Below are positions 34,875 through 43,500 of a stretch of DNA of 64,000 nt, piece after piece. Below the pieces are notes generated by a model. It was not told the origin of the DNA, did no database searches, and was given only the letters and a program-made list of their open reading frames with translations. The stretch is from Hymenobacter perfusus. Lineage in GTDB: Bacteria > Bacteroidota > Bacteroidia > Cytophagales > Hymenobacteraceae. The position numbers and the translations under genes were made by a program. The DNA is taken from NCBI RefSeq assembly GCF_003944765.1, contig NZ_RWIU01000001.1, forward strand, positions 744,001-808,000, read 5' to 3'. The stretch's first letter is position 1; each line of letters starts with the position of its first letter.

Positions 34875-35645
34875 TTAGTCGTACTGCGAGTCGCGCAGGT
34901 GTACGGGTGTTGCCTTCTTGCGCAAGCGCATATTCAGCACTTCCACAATCAGGGAGAAGAACATGGCAAAGTAGATGTAGCCTTTCTCAATTTCCTTGTG
35001 GAAAGCCTCCATCACCAGCATTACCCCAATCATAATCAGGAAGGACAAGGCCAGCATCTTGATGGTAGGGTTCTTGTTCACGAAGTCGGCTACGACGCCC
35101 GAGAAGGCCAGCATCACGCCCATCGACAGCACCACGGCCAGAATCATAATCAGCACGTTATCCACCAAGCCCACAGCCGTCAGGATGGAGTCGAAGCTGA
35201 ACACGATGTCGATGAGAATGATCTGGAAGATGATGCCGCCGAATGAGGCACCGCCTTTGCCACCTTCTTCGTGCTCCTCCTCGCCCTGCAGCTTGGTATG
35301 AATTTCGGTGGTGCTTTTGCCAATCAGGAACAAGCCCCCGGCCAGTAGAATAAGGTCGCGGCCCGTTACCCCGAAAGGCTCCGTCATCCAGGGCAGATTC
35401 ACCGTGAACAGGGCCGCCTTCAGCCCCACAATCCAGCTGATGCTCAGCAGCAGCCCGATGCGGCACAGCAGCGCCAGCACCAACCCAATGCTACGGCCCC
35501 GCTTCTGCAACTCCCGGGGCAGGCGGTTGACAATGATGGAAATGAAGATGATGTTGTCAATACCCAACACAATTTCCATGAACGTAAGCGTCAGCAGGCT
35601 TACCCAGGTTTGCGGGTTGGAGAAAACGGAAAAGTCGAAGTGCAT
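34875..35645 (-). CDS. TerC-family integral membrane protein
   Basis: A 256-residue inner-membrane protein of the TerC family; members are linked to tellurite resistance and, in several bacteria, to manganese export during metallation of secreted proteins. The ATG at 35645 (MHFDFSVFSNPQTW) gives the canonical start; the upstream open frame is low-complexity His/Ser. Signature segments are present: FMEIVLGIDNIIFISI with the conserved Asp-Asn, DLILLAGGLFLIGKSTTEIH and IDIVFSFDSILTAVGLV. About seven transmembrane helices are expected. The specific transported ion is not determined by sequence. Confidence 0.93.
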   Translation of the reverse strand: MHFDFSVFSNPQTWVSLLTLTFMEIVLGIDNIIFISIIVNRLPRELQKRGRSIGLVLALLCRIGLLLSISWIVGLKAALFTVNLPWMTEPFGVTGRDLILLAGGLFLIGKSTTEIHTKLQGEEEHEEGGKGGASFGGIIFQIILIDIVFSFDSILTAVGLVDNVLIMILAVVLSMGVMLAFSGVVADFVNKNPTIKMLALSFLIMIGVMLVMEAFHKEIEKGYIYFAMFFSLIVEVLNMRLRKKATPVHLRDSQYD

Positions 35646-35782
35646 TCGGCAAGAATGTGAGAAATGGGGAGAATGAGAGGAATGTGGAAAATGGGTGCAA
35701 TGTATTACAGGCAGAACGACAAAGTGAACCCGTAGTCCCGGAGCACATCTGTCATAATCTGTCCATTTCCCCACATATGCAG

Positions 35783-36274
35783 CTAGCTTTTCATGTTCAC
35801 GAACTGGAGCGGCTGCCCAATGGCGGCCTGCCGCACGGCCGCAATGGCGGCCTGCAGCTCATCGAGCTTCTTGCCGGTTACGCGGATCTGGTCGTCCTGC
35901 ATCTGGGCTTCCACCTTCACCTTGGCATCCTTGATGGCTTTGATAACCTTGCGGCCAACTTCCTTATCCACCCCGGCGCGCACTTTCACTACCTTTTTCA
36001 CCATGGCTCCGGTGGGCTGCTCCTCCTCCGAGAAGTCCAGGGCCGTCCCGTCGATACCTTGTTTTACGATGCGCGTGAGCAGGATATTTTCCAGCGCCTG
36101 CACCCGCATCGAGTTTTCGGAGGTGAGCGTAATGGTGTTATTTTTCTTGTCCAGCTCGATACCGCCTTTCGTGTCGCGCAGGTCGTAGCGGGTCTGAAGC
36201 TCTTTTTTGGCCGTATTCACCGCGTTTTCGAGGGTTTGCGGATCAACTTTGCTGACGATATCGAAGGATGCCAT
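35783..36274 (-). CDS. yajQ: YajQ-family nucleotide-binding protein
   Basis: A 163-residue cytoplasmic protein of the YajQ family, members of which bind nucleotides (cyclic di-GMP in some species) and RNA. The ATG at 36274 yields the family N-terminus MASFDIVSKVD; the frame is open further upstream without similarity. It covers both ferredoxin-like repeats, ending with DDQIRVTGKKLDELQAAI and QPLQFVN. It sits upstream of and in the same direction as the TerC gene, about 140 bases apart, and is divergent from the GNAT gene. Confidence 0.94.
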   Translation of the reverse strand: MASFDIVSKVDPQTLENAVNTAKKELQTRYDLRDTKGGIELDKKNNTITLTSENSMRVQALENILLTRIVKQGIDGTALDFSEEEQPTGAMVKKVVKVRAGVDKEVGRKVIKAIKDAKVKVEAQMQDDQIRVTGKKLDELQAAIAAVRQAAIGQPLQFVNMKS

Positions 36275-36408
36275 AGGATGGGGAAAAAGAAAAGAGAAAC
36301 CAACCGAAACCAGTCGGGCGGCCAAAGATAGTGAGGTGCGGAAATGCAGCCGCCCAACCAAGCGAAATAGTCCGTTACTTCGGCTTTCCGCCTGCTGCCC
36401 GTGCCCCT

Positions 36409-36849
36409 ATGTCCGTTATTGCTCCCCGTTCTCCCGCCCAGTGGACCGCCTACTACCGTCTGCGTTACGAGGTGCTACGCCAGCCCTGGCACCAACCCGA
36501 AGGCTCGGAGCGCGCCGACGATGATGACGCGGCTACTACCACGCACGCGCTGCTCCTAACTCCGGAAGGCCACGCCGCCGCCGTAGGCCGCCTGAGTCCA
36601 GCCGGGCCGGGTCAGGGGCAGGTGCGCTTCATGGCCGTTCACCCGGCTTGGCAGGGCCAGGGAGCAGGCCGGCAGATTCTGGAATATCTGGAGGAAATGG
36701 GCCGCCGGCAGGGTTTTACGGAACTGGTGCTGCATGCCCGGCAAATGGCCGTTCCGTTTTATGCGCGGCTGGGTTACGCGGTGGTTGCCCCATCGCACAC
36801 GTTGTTCGGTAGCATCCCGCATTTTCTGATGCAGCGGCAGCTAGACTAA
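36409..36849 (+). CDS. GNAT-family N-acetyltransferase
   Basis: A 146-residue GNAT protein that uses acetyl-CoA to acetylate an unknown amine. The ATG at 36409 (MSVIAPRSPAQW) fits the family; an earlier in-frame start overlaps the divergent promoter area. It has an N-terminal YYRLRYEVLRQPW element as in ElaA-like proteins, the acetyl-CoA pyrophosphate loop HPAWQGQGAGRQIL and the conserved C-terminal AVPFYARLGYAV. It is followed 64 bases later by a thioesterase gene on the same strand, with which it may form an operon. Confidence 0.88.
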   Translation: MSVIAPRSPAQWTAYYRLRYEVLRQPWHQPEGSERADDDDAATTTHALLLTPEGHAAAVGRLSPAGPGQGQVRFMAVHPAWQGQGAGRQILEYLEEMGRRQGFTELVLHARQMAVPFYARLGYAVVAPSHTLFGSIPHFLMQRQLD

Positions 36850-36913
36850 CTATGCAACTCTGCCTGAAAACGACAACTCTTCCAGCCTTTTCTGATTCTC
36901 TTACCCTTTCCCC

Positions 36914-37387
36914 ATGGAACAACTACCCGACGTAGCGACGCTCGTCGCCATCTACAACCAAATCAATACCTACGGCCGGGTAAACGGAATGGAGCTGCTG
37001 GTACAGGAGCCCGGCAATGTGCGCTATACCATGACCATCCGCGACGAGCACCTCTCCTCTCCCGGCACCTGCCACGGGGGCGTACTGGCCGGCCTGATGG
37101 ATGCCACCCTGGGTGCGGCGGCACTTTCACTGGCTTTCACGGCCGGTGAGCTGGTATCCACCGTGGAATTCAAAATCAACTACCTGCACCCGGTGCGGCT
37201 GCACGACCATTTGGTAGCGCACGGCATCGTGGAGCACAGCGGCAAAACCCTGGTGGTCAGCAGCGCCCTGATTACCTGCCCTACCCGCGACAATCTGGTG
37301 GTAGCGCGCGGCCTGGGTACCTTCAACCGCTACCCCGCCACCAAGCGCGACTTCCACGAGTTGCTGTTTCCGCCAGATACCAATTAG
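36914..37387 (+). CDS. PaaI-family hotdog thioesterase
   Basis: A 157-residue single hotdog-fold acyl-CoA thioesterase. The fold signature is clear: GTCHGGVLAGLMDATLGAAA with the active-site His-Gly-Gly stretch and catalytic Asp, then ELVSTVEFKINYLHPVR and a strand-rich C-terminus. PaaI enzymes hydrolyse aromatic or short-chain acyl-CoAs; no phenylacetate pathway genes are nearby, so the substrate is open. It follows the GNAT gene and ends at a strong bidirectional terminator. Confidence 0.92.
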   Translation: MEQLPDVATLVAIYNQINTYGRVNGMELLVQEPGNVRYTMTIRDEHLSSPGTCHGGVLAGLMDATLGAAALSLAFTAGELVSTVEFKINYLHPVRLHDHLVAHGIVEHSGKTLVVSSALITCPTRDNLVVARGLGTFNRYPATKRDFHELLFPPDTN

Positions 37388-37400
37388 GCTCAGGGCATAA

Positions 37401-37445
37401 AAAAGCCGCCGGACACCCATGTGACATGGGTGCCCGGCGGCTTTT
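37401..37445. terminator. Bidirectional terminator between convergent genes
   Basis: Arms 37401-37422 and 37424-37445 pair over nearly their whole length with one bulge, with A/T tails on both sides, between the thioesterase gene (+) and the NYN-domain gene (-). Confidence 0.88.
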
Positions 37446-37472
37446 CAAACTACCGAACCGAAAAGAAGCGGG

Positions 37473-38480
37473 TTACAGGCGTTCAGGCGAATCAGCCGAC
37501 TCGTGTTCGTGCTCATCCTGGGGGTCGTACTCATCGTTTTCGTCCATTTCCGGGGCTTCCACTTTGCGTACGTTGCGGGCGCAGTCCTCGTCGCGGTGGT
37601 TGCGGCCCACGGTGAACTCCACCCAGTCGCCCTCGCGCAGCTCGTTAAAGTCGCCTTCCGCCATATCGGCGTAGCTGAAGAACAAGTTGTTGGGCGGCAT
37701 TACCACAAATCCGAACCCATTTTTCAGGTTCTTGATGGTGCTGATACCTACCGTGCCAACGGGGCCGGCAGCCGTAGGGCCGGTAGGCCGCACCGGCTTC
37801 ACGGTCGGGTAAGCCGCCGGCTCAGGCGTGTTCACGAACATGGCTTCCACCAGCTCATCACCGGTACTTAGGCCCTGGTCGATGATTTCGTGCATCTGTA
37901 CCGGATAGGTAGCCTGATCCAGCAGCTGCTGCGAAGCGCGGGTAACGCGGTTTTCGCCCTTGAAATCAGTGTATTTAAAGTCCCAGTTCAGCAGCATCAC
38001 GCGCGTGCCTACTGTGTTCAGCTTCTTAATGAGTGGAGCGTAGTCGGAGTCGCCGGCAATGAGTACTACCACGTCGAAGCTCTTGTGGATGGCCAGTTCC
38101 AGAGCTTCCAGCGACAGCCACACATCAATACCCTTCTCCTGCAAACGGCCATCGCGCGTTTTCAGGGGCATGTAGTGGGTGCTGATGCCCATGTTCATCA
38201 GGATATCGTCGAGCAGCCGGTCATGAAACAGACGGTCCTTATCGCGGGCTTCGGTAGCCGAGAGACGGCCGCGGAAGAAGTGAGCGTCAATAATCTGACT
38301 CAGACGTACATCTACGTCCTCTTCCTCAGCTACCTGGTGGCGGATAAATTCATGGAGACCTTCCAGGCTAATACGGGCCTTACGGTCATGCTGGAAGTAG
38401 TAGTAATCACTGATTTTCAGGAAATAATTGCCGTCATAGAAGACGCCGATCCTGATCAGGGGGCTATTCATCTGGTTCAT
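37473..38480 (-). CDS. NYN-domain ribonuclease-like protein with C-terminal cold-shock-type domain
   Basis: A 335-residue protein. Residues about 8-185 form a NYN/LabA-like PIN-fold domain: IGVFYDGNYF with the first acidic residue, GIDVWLSLEAL (second Asp) and VVLIAGDSDYAPLI (third Asp cluster), then GTRVMLLNWDF. These acidic residues are the expected metal-dependent nuclease site. After a Pro-rich linker, residues about 243-307 form an OB-like cold-shock domain (IKNLKNGFGFVVMPPNNLFFSYADM), and the tail is very acidic. The layout suggests an RNA-binding nuclease; the target RNA is unknown. It is transcribed alone. Confidence 0.88.
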   Translation of the reverse strand: MNQMNSPLIRIGVFYDGNYFLKISDYYYFQHDRKARISLEGLHEFIRHQVAEEEDVDVRLSQIIDAHFFRGRLSATEARDKDRLFHDRLLDDILMNMGISTHYMPLKTRDGRLQEKGIDVWLSLEALELAIHKSFDVVVLIAGDSDYAPLIKKLNTVGTRVMLLNWDFKYTDFKGENRVTRASQQLLDQATYPVQMHEIIDQGLSTGDELVEAMFVNTPEPAAYPTVKPVRPTGPTAAGPVGTVGISTIKNLKNGFGFVVMPPNNLFFSYADMAEGDFNELREGDWVEFTVGRNHRDEDCARNVRKVEAPEMDENDEYDPQDEHEHESADSPERL

Positions 38481-39112
38481 ACAAGAAACGGTTTGAGCGC
38501 AAAAAGGTGTGTGTGAGTAAGAGCGGGTAGTTTGGTTCGGTGCGGGCTGGTATACACGTAGGCCCGGTCAAATATACAAGTTGGCAAACTTACAGTATTG
38601 TAATAATCCATAGGCGGGGTGATTTTACCACATAATCATGTGAGTAGGACTGGAAACAGGAACGGCCGAGAGAGGTTTGCTACCGACAAGAACCCCCGCT
38701 AAGATGAAAGGAAAATGAATGCGGCTGGCTTACGGCTCAAAATGAGCACTGTGCCTTCTTTTCCCGCACGGAACCTGAACTGTTAGCGCCTTACAATATT
38801 AAATCATATATATGTTTTATACGAATTTAAAGAGTACAAATGCCATGAGATTAATCTAACCAACGCTTGCCTCTCGCGTCAGCGCATCGGGCGGCCAACA
38901 GAATGCTGCTTCACTCTTAAGTCCAACATTTGGTGGAACGAAGCGCGCAGTACTGCAGTGAAAGTACGAGTCAGCCGTAAACCCGGGGCAGGAATTCGGC
39001 CGATATAGCTAATTGGTAGTCCAACCTAGCACAATCACAGATCAATAGACAAAAAAACGTCTGTTGGATTGCAGGACAAAGCTACAGTTTATCAACTTAT
39101 TTTAGAATGTTT
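38481..39112. other. Long intergenic region without a recognised gene
   Basis: About 630 bases, markedly more AT-rich than the genes around it, between two minus-strand genes. It must hold the promoter of the NYN gene. I find no convincing open frame, tRNA or known RNA, but the size leaves room for a small RNA. Confidence 0.5.
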
Positions 39113-39853
39113 CTAAAATCTCATCCGTCCGATAATCAATCCCAGAACCAGCAGGGCATATCCCGCGCAGATGGCCACTTCCAGAAAGTTGCCGCTTTTA
39201 GAGCCCGTCCGGATGAGCGGAATCTTCAGGCACAGGTCCGTAATCGGCATAAACCACTTGATGCCGGCTTTAGTGAGCGTATCGGCCAAAAGGTGCGACA
39301 CGTAACCACCGCCGGCAAACAGGGCCACGCCGTGCCAGCCCAGGCTTTGGTTGGCTAAGTGCCCAATATACGTCCAGAGGCCGGCGGCCCAGAGGGTATG
39401 CGTCCAGGAGCGGTGGGAAGTGAAGGGTGCCACCGATACAAAACAGCCCAGCATGCTCAGCCACACAAATCCCGTGTAAAAGCCCGCCACCACCGTACAG
39501 AGCCCCGTGAAGAGTAGGGCCAGCTTGCGGGTAGAATCCCCCTGCATAGCCGCCCCGATAAGACCAAACGCCAGCGCCGCCGTGAAACCCATGCGCCGGT
39601 CGGGACCCAGCGGAAGCATAAAATGCGTGTACAGAGCCAGGCCAGCAGCTACCACTACAAAGGCCCAGCGCACGTAATTCTGCGCGAAGCCCAAGCGCTT
39701 ACTCAGGCGGGAGCCGGGGTGGTCGAGGTCGGGGGCGAGGGAGGAAAAGCCGGCCAGCGCAATGCCCGCCGGCGAAAACGGGATGCCCGGTACCAGCGCG
39801 GCCACGGCTACACCGGTAATGAGGCCAATGGCCAGGTGAGAAGAACCGCGCAC
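39113..39853 (-). CDS. YdjM-like metal-dependent hydrolase, integral membrane
   Basis: A 246-residue membrane protein of the YdjM/DUF457 family (annotated as membrane-bound metal-dependent hydrolase). The N-terminus MRGSSHLAIGLITGVAVAAL carries the first conserved His, followed by SSLAPDLDHPGSRLS with the Asp-x-Asp-His ligands and a second site in TSHRSWTHTLWAAGLW; YVSHLLADTLTKAGI supplies a further His. About five to six hydrophobic segments. YdjM is DNA-damage inducible in E. coli, but nothing here shows LexA control. Function beyond this is not known. Confidence 0.88.
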   Translation of the reverse strand: MRGSSHLAIGLITGVAVAALVPGIPFSPAGIALAGFSSLAPDLDHPGSRLSKRLGFAQNYVRWAFVVVAAGLALYTHFMLPLGPDRRMGFTAALAFGLIGAAMQGDSTRKLALLFTGLCTVVAGFYTGFVWLSMLGCFVSVAPFTSHRSWTHTLWAAGLWTYIGHLANQSLGWHGVALFAGGGYVSHLLADTLTKAGIKWFMPITDLCLKIPLIRTGSKSGNFLEVAICAGYALLVLGLIIGRMRF

Positions 39854-39936
39854 GCAGAATCGGGATACAAAATAAAACGGGTGGCAAAGATACCACTCGG
39901 CCCGCGGCCCCGGCCGAATTTATTGATCCTGCGCCG

Positions 39937-40149
39937 TTACCACTTACCGGAGCTGCCCCTGAGCGTGGTACGGATGCCCTGCACCTCGTTTTCCAGGTGG
40001 GCCAGGCCCTGCCGGAACGCATCTTCCACTTCGGCCCGCTCCTGTTCGGGTAACGGGCCATTTTGCTGCACCTGCTCCCGGATCTGGCGCAGGTGATTCA
40101 GGATAGAATCCCACTCGTCGGCGGGCTGGTTGGTCGCGGGGGTAGTCAT
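39937..40149 (-). CDS. Small hypothetical protein, probably coiled coil
   Basis: A 70-residue protein starting at the ATG at 40149 (MTTPATNQPADEWDSI). The frame continues upstream but that part has no coding look. The body is a charged amphipathic helix (ILNHLRQIREQVQQNG, EQERAEVEDAFRQGLAHLE) followed by a short basic tail. No family recognised. It lies upstream of the YdjM-like gene on the same strand, about 80 bases away. Confidence 0.6.
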   Translation of the reverse strand: MTTPATNQPADEWDSILNHLRQIREQVQQNGPLPEQERAEVEDAFRQGLAHLENEVQGIRTTLRGSSGKW

Positions 40150-40259
40150 GAGGTAGGCGAAAGGCCGGGAAAAACAAAGACTAGCGCGGGTGGGGGTTGG
40201 GAAGGTACAACCAATAGCCCATACTGGTTCGGAAACTTTCGGGGCGCGGCCGTGGTATT

Positions 40260-40447
40260 GAATCACAGATGGTGCAGAGGAAGCTGCGGATAACGCAGAT
40301 TCGTGCTGGATGCAGATGACGGCTGATGATTGGTAATGCCATTTGGTTCTGCCAACTACCCATTCTGCCGTTTTCTTTCATCCTTTTCATCCTCTTGCCA
40401 GAACGAATCTGCGGCATCTGCGGCTTCCTCTGCACCATCTGTGATTC
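40260..40447. repeat. MITE-like element with 50-bp terminal inverted repeats upstream of mfd
   Basis: Left arm 40260-40309 and right arm 40398-40447 pair at 45 of 50 positions, around an 88-base centre with no coding potential. Both ends begin gaatcacagatggtgcagag. No obvious target duplication. The right end is only 19 bases from the -33 element of the mfd promoter. Confidence 0.82.
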
Positions 40448-40465
40448 AGTTTTGCCCGACCGGAG

Positions 40466-40492
40466 TTGACTTCGGCCGGGCTTCTACCTTTG
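40466..40492 (+). promoter_or_regulatory. mfd promoter, -33 TTG and -7 TACCTTTG
   Basis: TTGAC at 40466 and TACCTTTG at 40485-40492 have the 19-base spacing expected for the Bacteroidota primary sigma factor. Transcription would start about 20 bases before the TTG start codon of mfd. Confidence 0.6.
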
Positions 40493-40517
40493 CCTCCTCT
40501 CCTAGCCGATACTCGTT

Positions 40518-43500
40518 TTGAAGGTCACCGATTTACTGAAGCTCTACGCCCTCGACCCCACCGGCATGACGATTGGCGCGCGCCTGAACCCCGCCGCCAC
40601 CCGCCACTCCTTGCGGCCCGCCGCCACGGCCGAAGCCCCGGTGCGCCTGCACCTGCGCGGCCTGGTAGGCTCGCAGGACGCCATGCTGGCCGCCTCACTG
40701 CACCAGGAGTACCCCGACCAGCACCACCTGTTCATTCTGCACGACCGGGACGAGGCGGCCTACTTCCTGGCCGATTTACAGCACCTGGTACCCGAGGAAG
40801 AGCCTCTCCTGTTCCCCACATCCTACAAGCGGCCCTACAGCTTCGACGAGACGGAAAACGCCAACGTGCTGATGCGGGCCGAGGTGTTGAATCGGTTGAG
40901 TAATCACCGCTCAACGAGTGCCTCACCCCCTAGCCCCCTCTCCGGGAGAGAGGGGGGACTAACTCTAGAAAAAGACACGAATTCTAGTAATACTAAAACT
41001 AGTCCCCCCTCTCTCCCGGAGAGGGGGCTAGGGGGTGAGGCAACTCGCAAGGTCAGCAAACCCACCGCCAAGGAAACGGCCGGCGTGCTCATCGTCACCT
41101 ATCCCGAGGCCCTGTTTGAGAAGGTCATCAACAAGAAAAGCCTGGTGGCCAATACCTTCCTCATCAAGGTGGGCGACAAGCTGGACGTGAACTTCGTGAG
41201 CGAGATGCTGGCGGAGTACGACTTCGAGCGGAGCGACTTTGTGTACGAGGCCGGTCAGTTTGCCGTGCGCGGCGGCATCGTGGACATCTTCTCGTACGCT
41301 AACGAGTTGCCGTACCGCATCGAGCTGTTCGGGGACGAGGTGGAGACGATTCGGACGTTTGACCCCGAAACGCAGCTGTCGGTGGAGAAGCGGCAGCAGG
41401 TGAGCATCATCCCGAACGTGCAGACCAAGCTGCTGCAGGAGACGCGGGAGGCATTTCTGGAGTTCATCCCGAAGAATACCGCCGTGTGGGCCAAGGACGT
41501 GCGCCAGACGCTGGACGTGGTGGACGAATACTTCGACAAGGCCGAGGCGGGCTTCCAGGAGCTGCTGGCGGTTTCGGGCGGCACGCAGGTGGTGAGCAAG
41601 CCGGCCGAGTTGTTTGAGTCGGCCAAGACGCTGCGCAAGCTGCTGGAAGGGTTTGCGGTGGTGGAGTTCGGCAAACGGTTCCACTTCAAGACCGGGGCCG
41701 AGGAGTTCCAGTTCAGCGCCAAGCCCCAGCCCAGCTTCGGCAAGGACTTCAACCGCATCGTGAAGAACCTGCACGACAACCAGAAGAAGGGCTACACCAA
41801 CATCATTGCCGCCGAGCAGGTGCGCCAGGCCGACCGCCTGCGCACCATCTTCGATGAGCTGGACAACAACGTGCAGTTTCAGCACCTGCTGCTGGGGCTG
41901 CGCGAGGGGTTCATCGACGAGACGCTCAAGCTCATCGTCTACACCGACCACCAACTGTTCGAGCGGTTCTACCGGGCCCAGGAAACCCGGAAGTTCAGCA
42001 AGAAAAAGGCCCTCACCCTGAAGGAATTGAGGACGCTTGTTCCTGGCGACTACGTGGTGCATCAGGACTACGGCATTGCCCGCTTCGCCGGCCTCACGCA
42101 GGTCGACATCAACGACCGGCTGCAGGAGGCCATCCGGCTGGTGTACCGCGACGACGACGTGCTGACCGTCAGCATCCACGCCCTGCACAAGATTGCTAAG
42201 TACAGCGGGGCCGAGGGCACGCCGCCCACCATGAGCAAGCTGGGCTCGCCGGAGTGGGAAAACAAGAAGAAGTCCGTCAAGAAGAAGGTCAAGGACATTG
42301 CGGCCGAGCTGATCCGGCTCTACGCCAAGCGCAAAACCGCGCCCGGCCACGCCTTCGCCCACGACTCCTTTATGCAGGCCGAGCTGGAATCGTCGTTCAT
42401 CTACGAGGACACCCCCGACCAGGCCAAAGCCACCGAGGACGTGAAGCGCGACATGGAGCTGCCCCACCCGATGGACCGCCTCGTGTGCGGCGACGTGGGC
42501 TTCGGCAAGACCGAAGTTGCCATCCGGGCCGCCTTCAAGTCGGTGGCCGATGGCAAGCAGGTGGCCATTCTGGTGCCCACCACCATTTTGGCCATGCAGC
42601 ACTACAAAACGTTCCGGGAGCGGCTCGGCAACCTGCCCGTCACGGTGGAGTACGTCAACCGCTTCAAGAGCACCAAGCAAATCAAGGAGACGCTGGGCCG
42701 GGTGGCCGAGGGCAAAACCGACATCCTCATCGGCACCCACCGCCTCACCAACAAGGACGTGCAGTTCAAGGACCTGGGCCTCCTGGTGATTGACGAGGAG
42801 CAGAAGTTCGGGGTGAAAACCAAGGACAAGCTCAAGGAAATCAAGGTGAACGTGGACACGCTCACGCTGTCGGCCACGCCCATTCCGCGCACTTTGCACT
42901 TCTCGCTGATGGGCGCCCGCGACCTGAGCGTGATTGCCACGCCCCCGCCCAACCGCCAGCCGGTGCAAACCGAGCTGCACGTCTACGACGAGCTGCTGAT
43001 CCGCGACGCCATTTCCCGCGAGTTGAAACGGGGCGGGCAGGTGTTTTTCGTGCACAACCGCGTCAAGGACATCGAGGAGCAGGCCAGCATGATTCTGCGC
43101 CTCGTGCCCGATGCCCGCGTGACCTACGTGCACGGCCAGATGGACGGCGACCTGCTGGAAAAGCGCATGATGAAGTTTGTGGACGGCGACTACGACGTGC
43201 TGGTGGCCACCACCCTCATCGAGTCGGGCCTCGACATTGCCAACGCCAACACCATCCTCATCAACCGCGCCCACATGCACGGCCTCTCCGACCTGCACCA
43301 GATGCGGGGCCGGGTGGGCCGCTCCAACAAAAAGGCCTACTGCTACCTGCTCACGCCCCCGGTGGCCGGCCTGCCCTCCGATGCCCGCAAGCGCCTGAGC
43401 ACCCTCGAAGAATTTTCGGACCTGGGCGCGGGCTTCAACGTGGCCATGCGCGACCTCGACATCCGGGGCGCGGGCAACCTGCTGGGCGGCGAGCAGTCGG

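Noticed and set aside
40921..41040. Intein or group II intron in mfd
   Set aside because: Too short, no splicing motifs; simple palindrome in frame.
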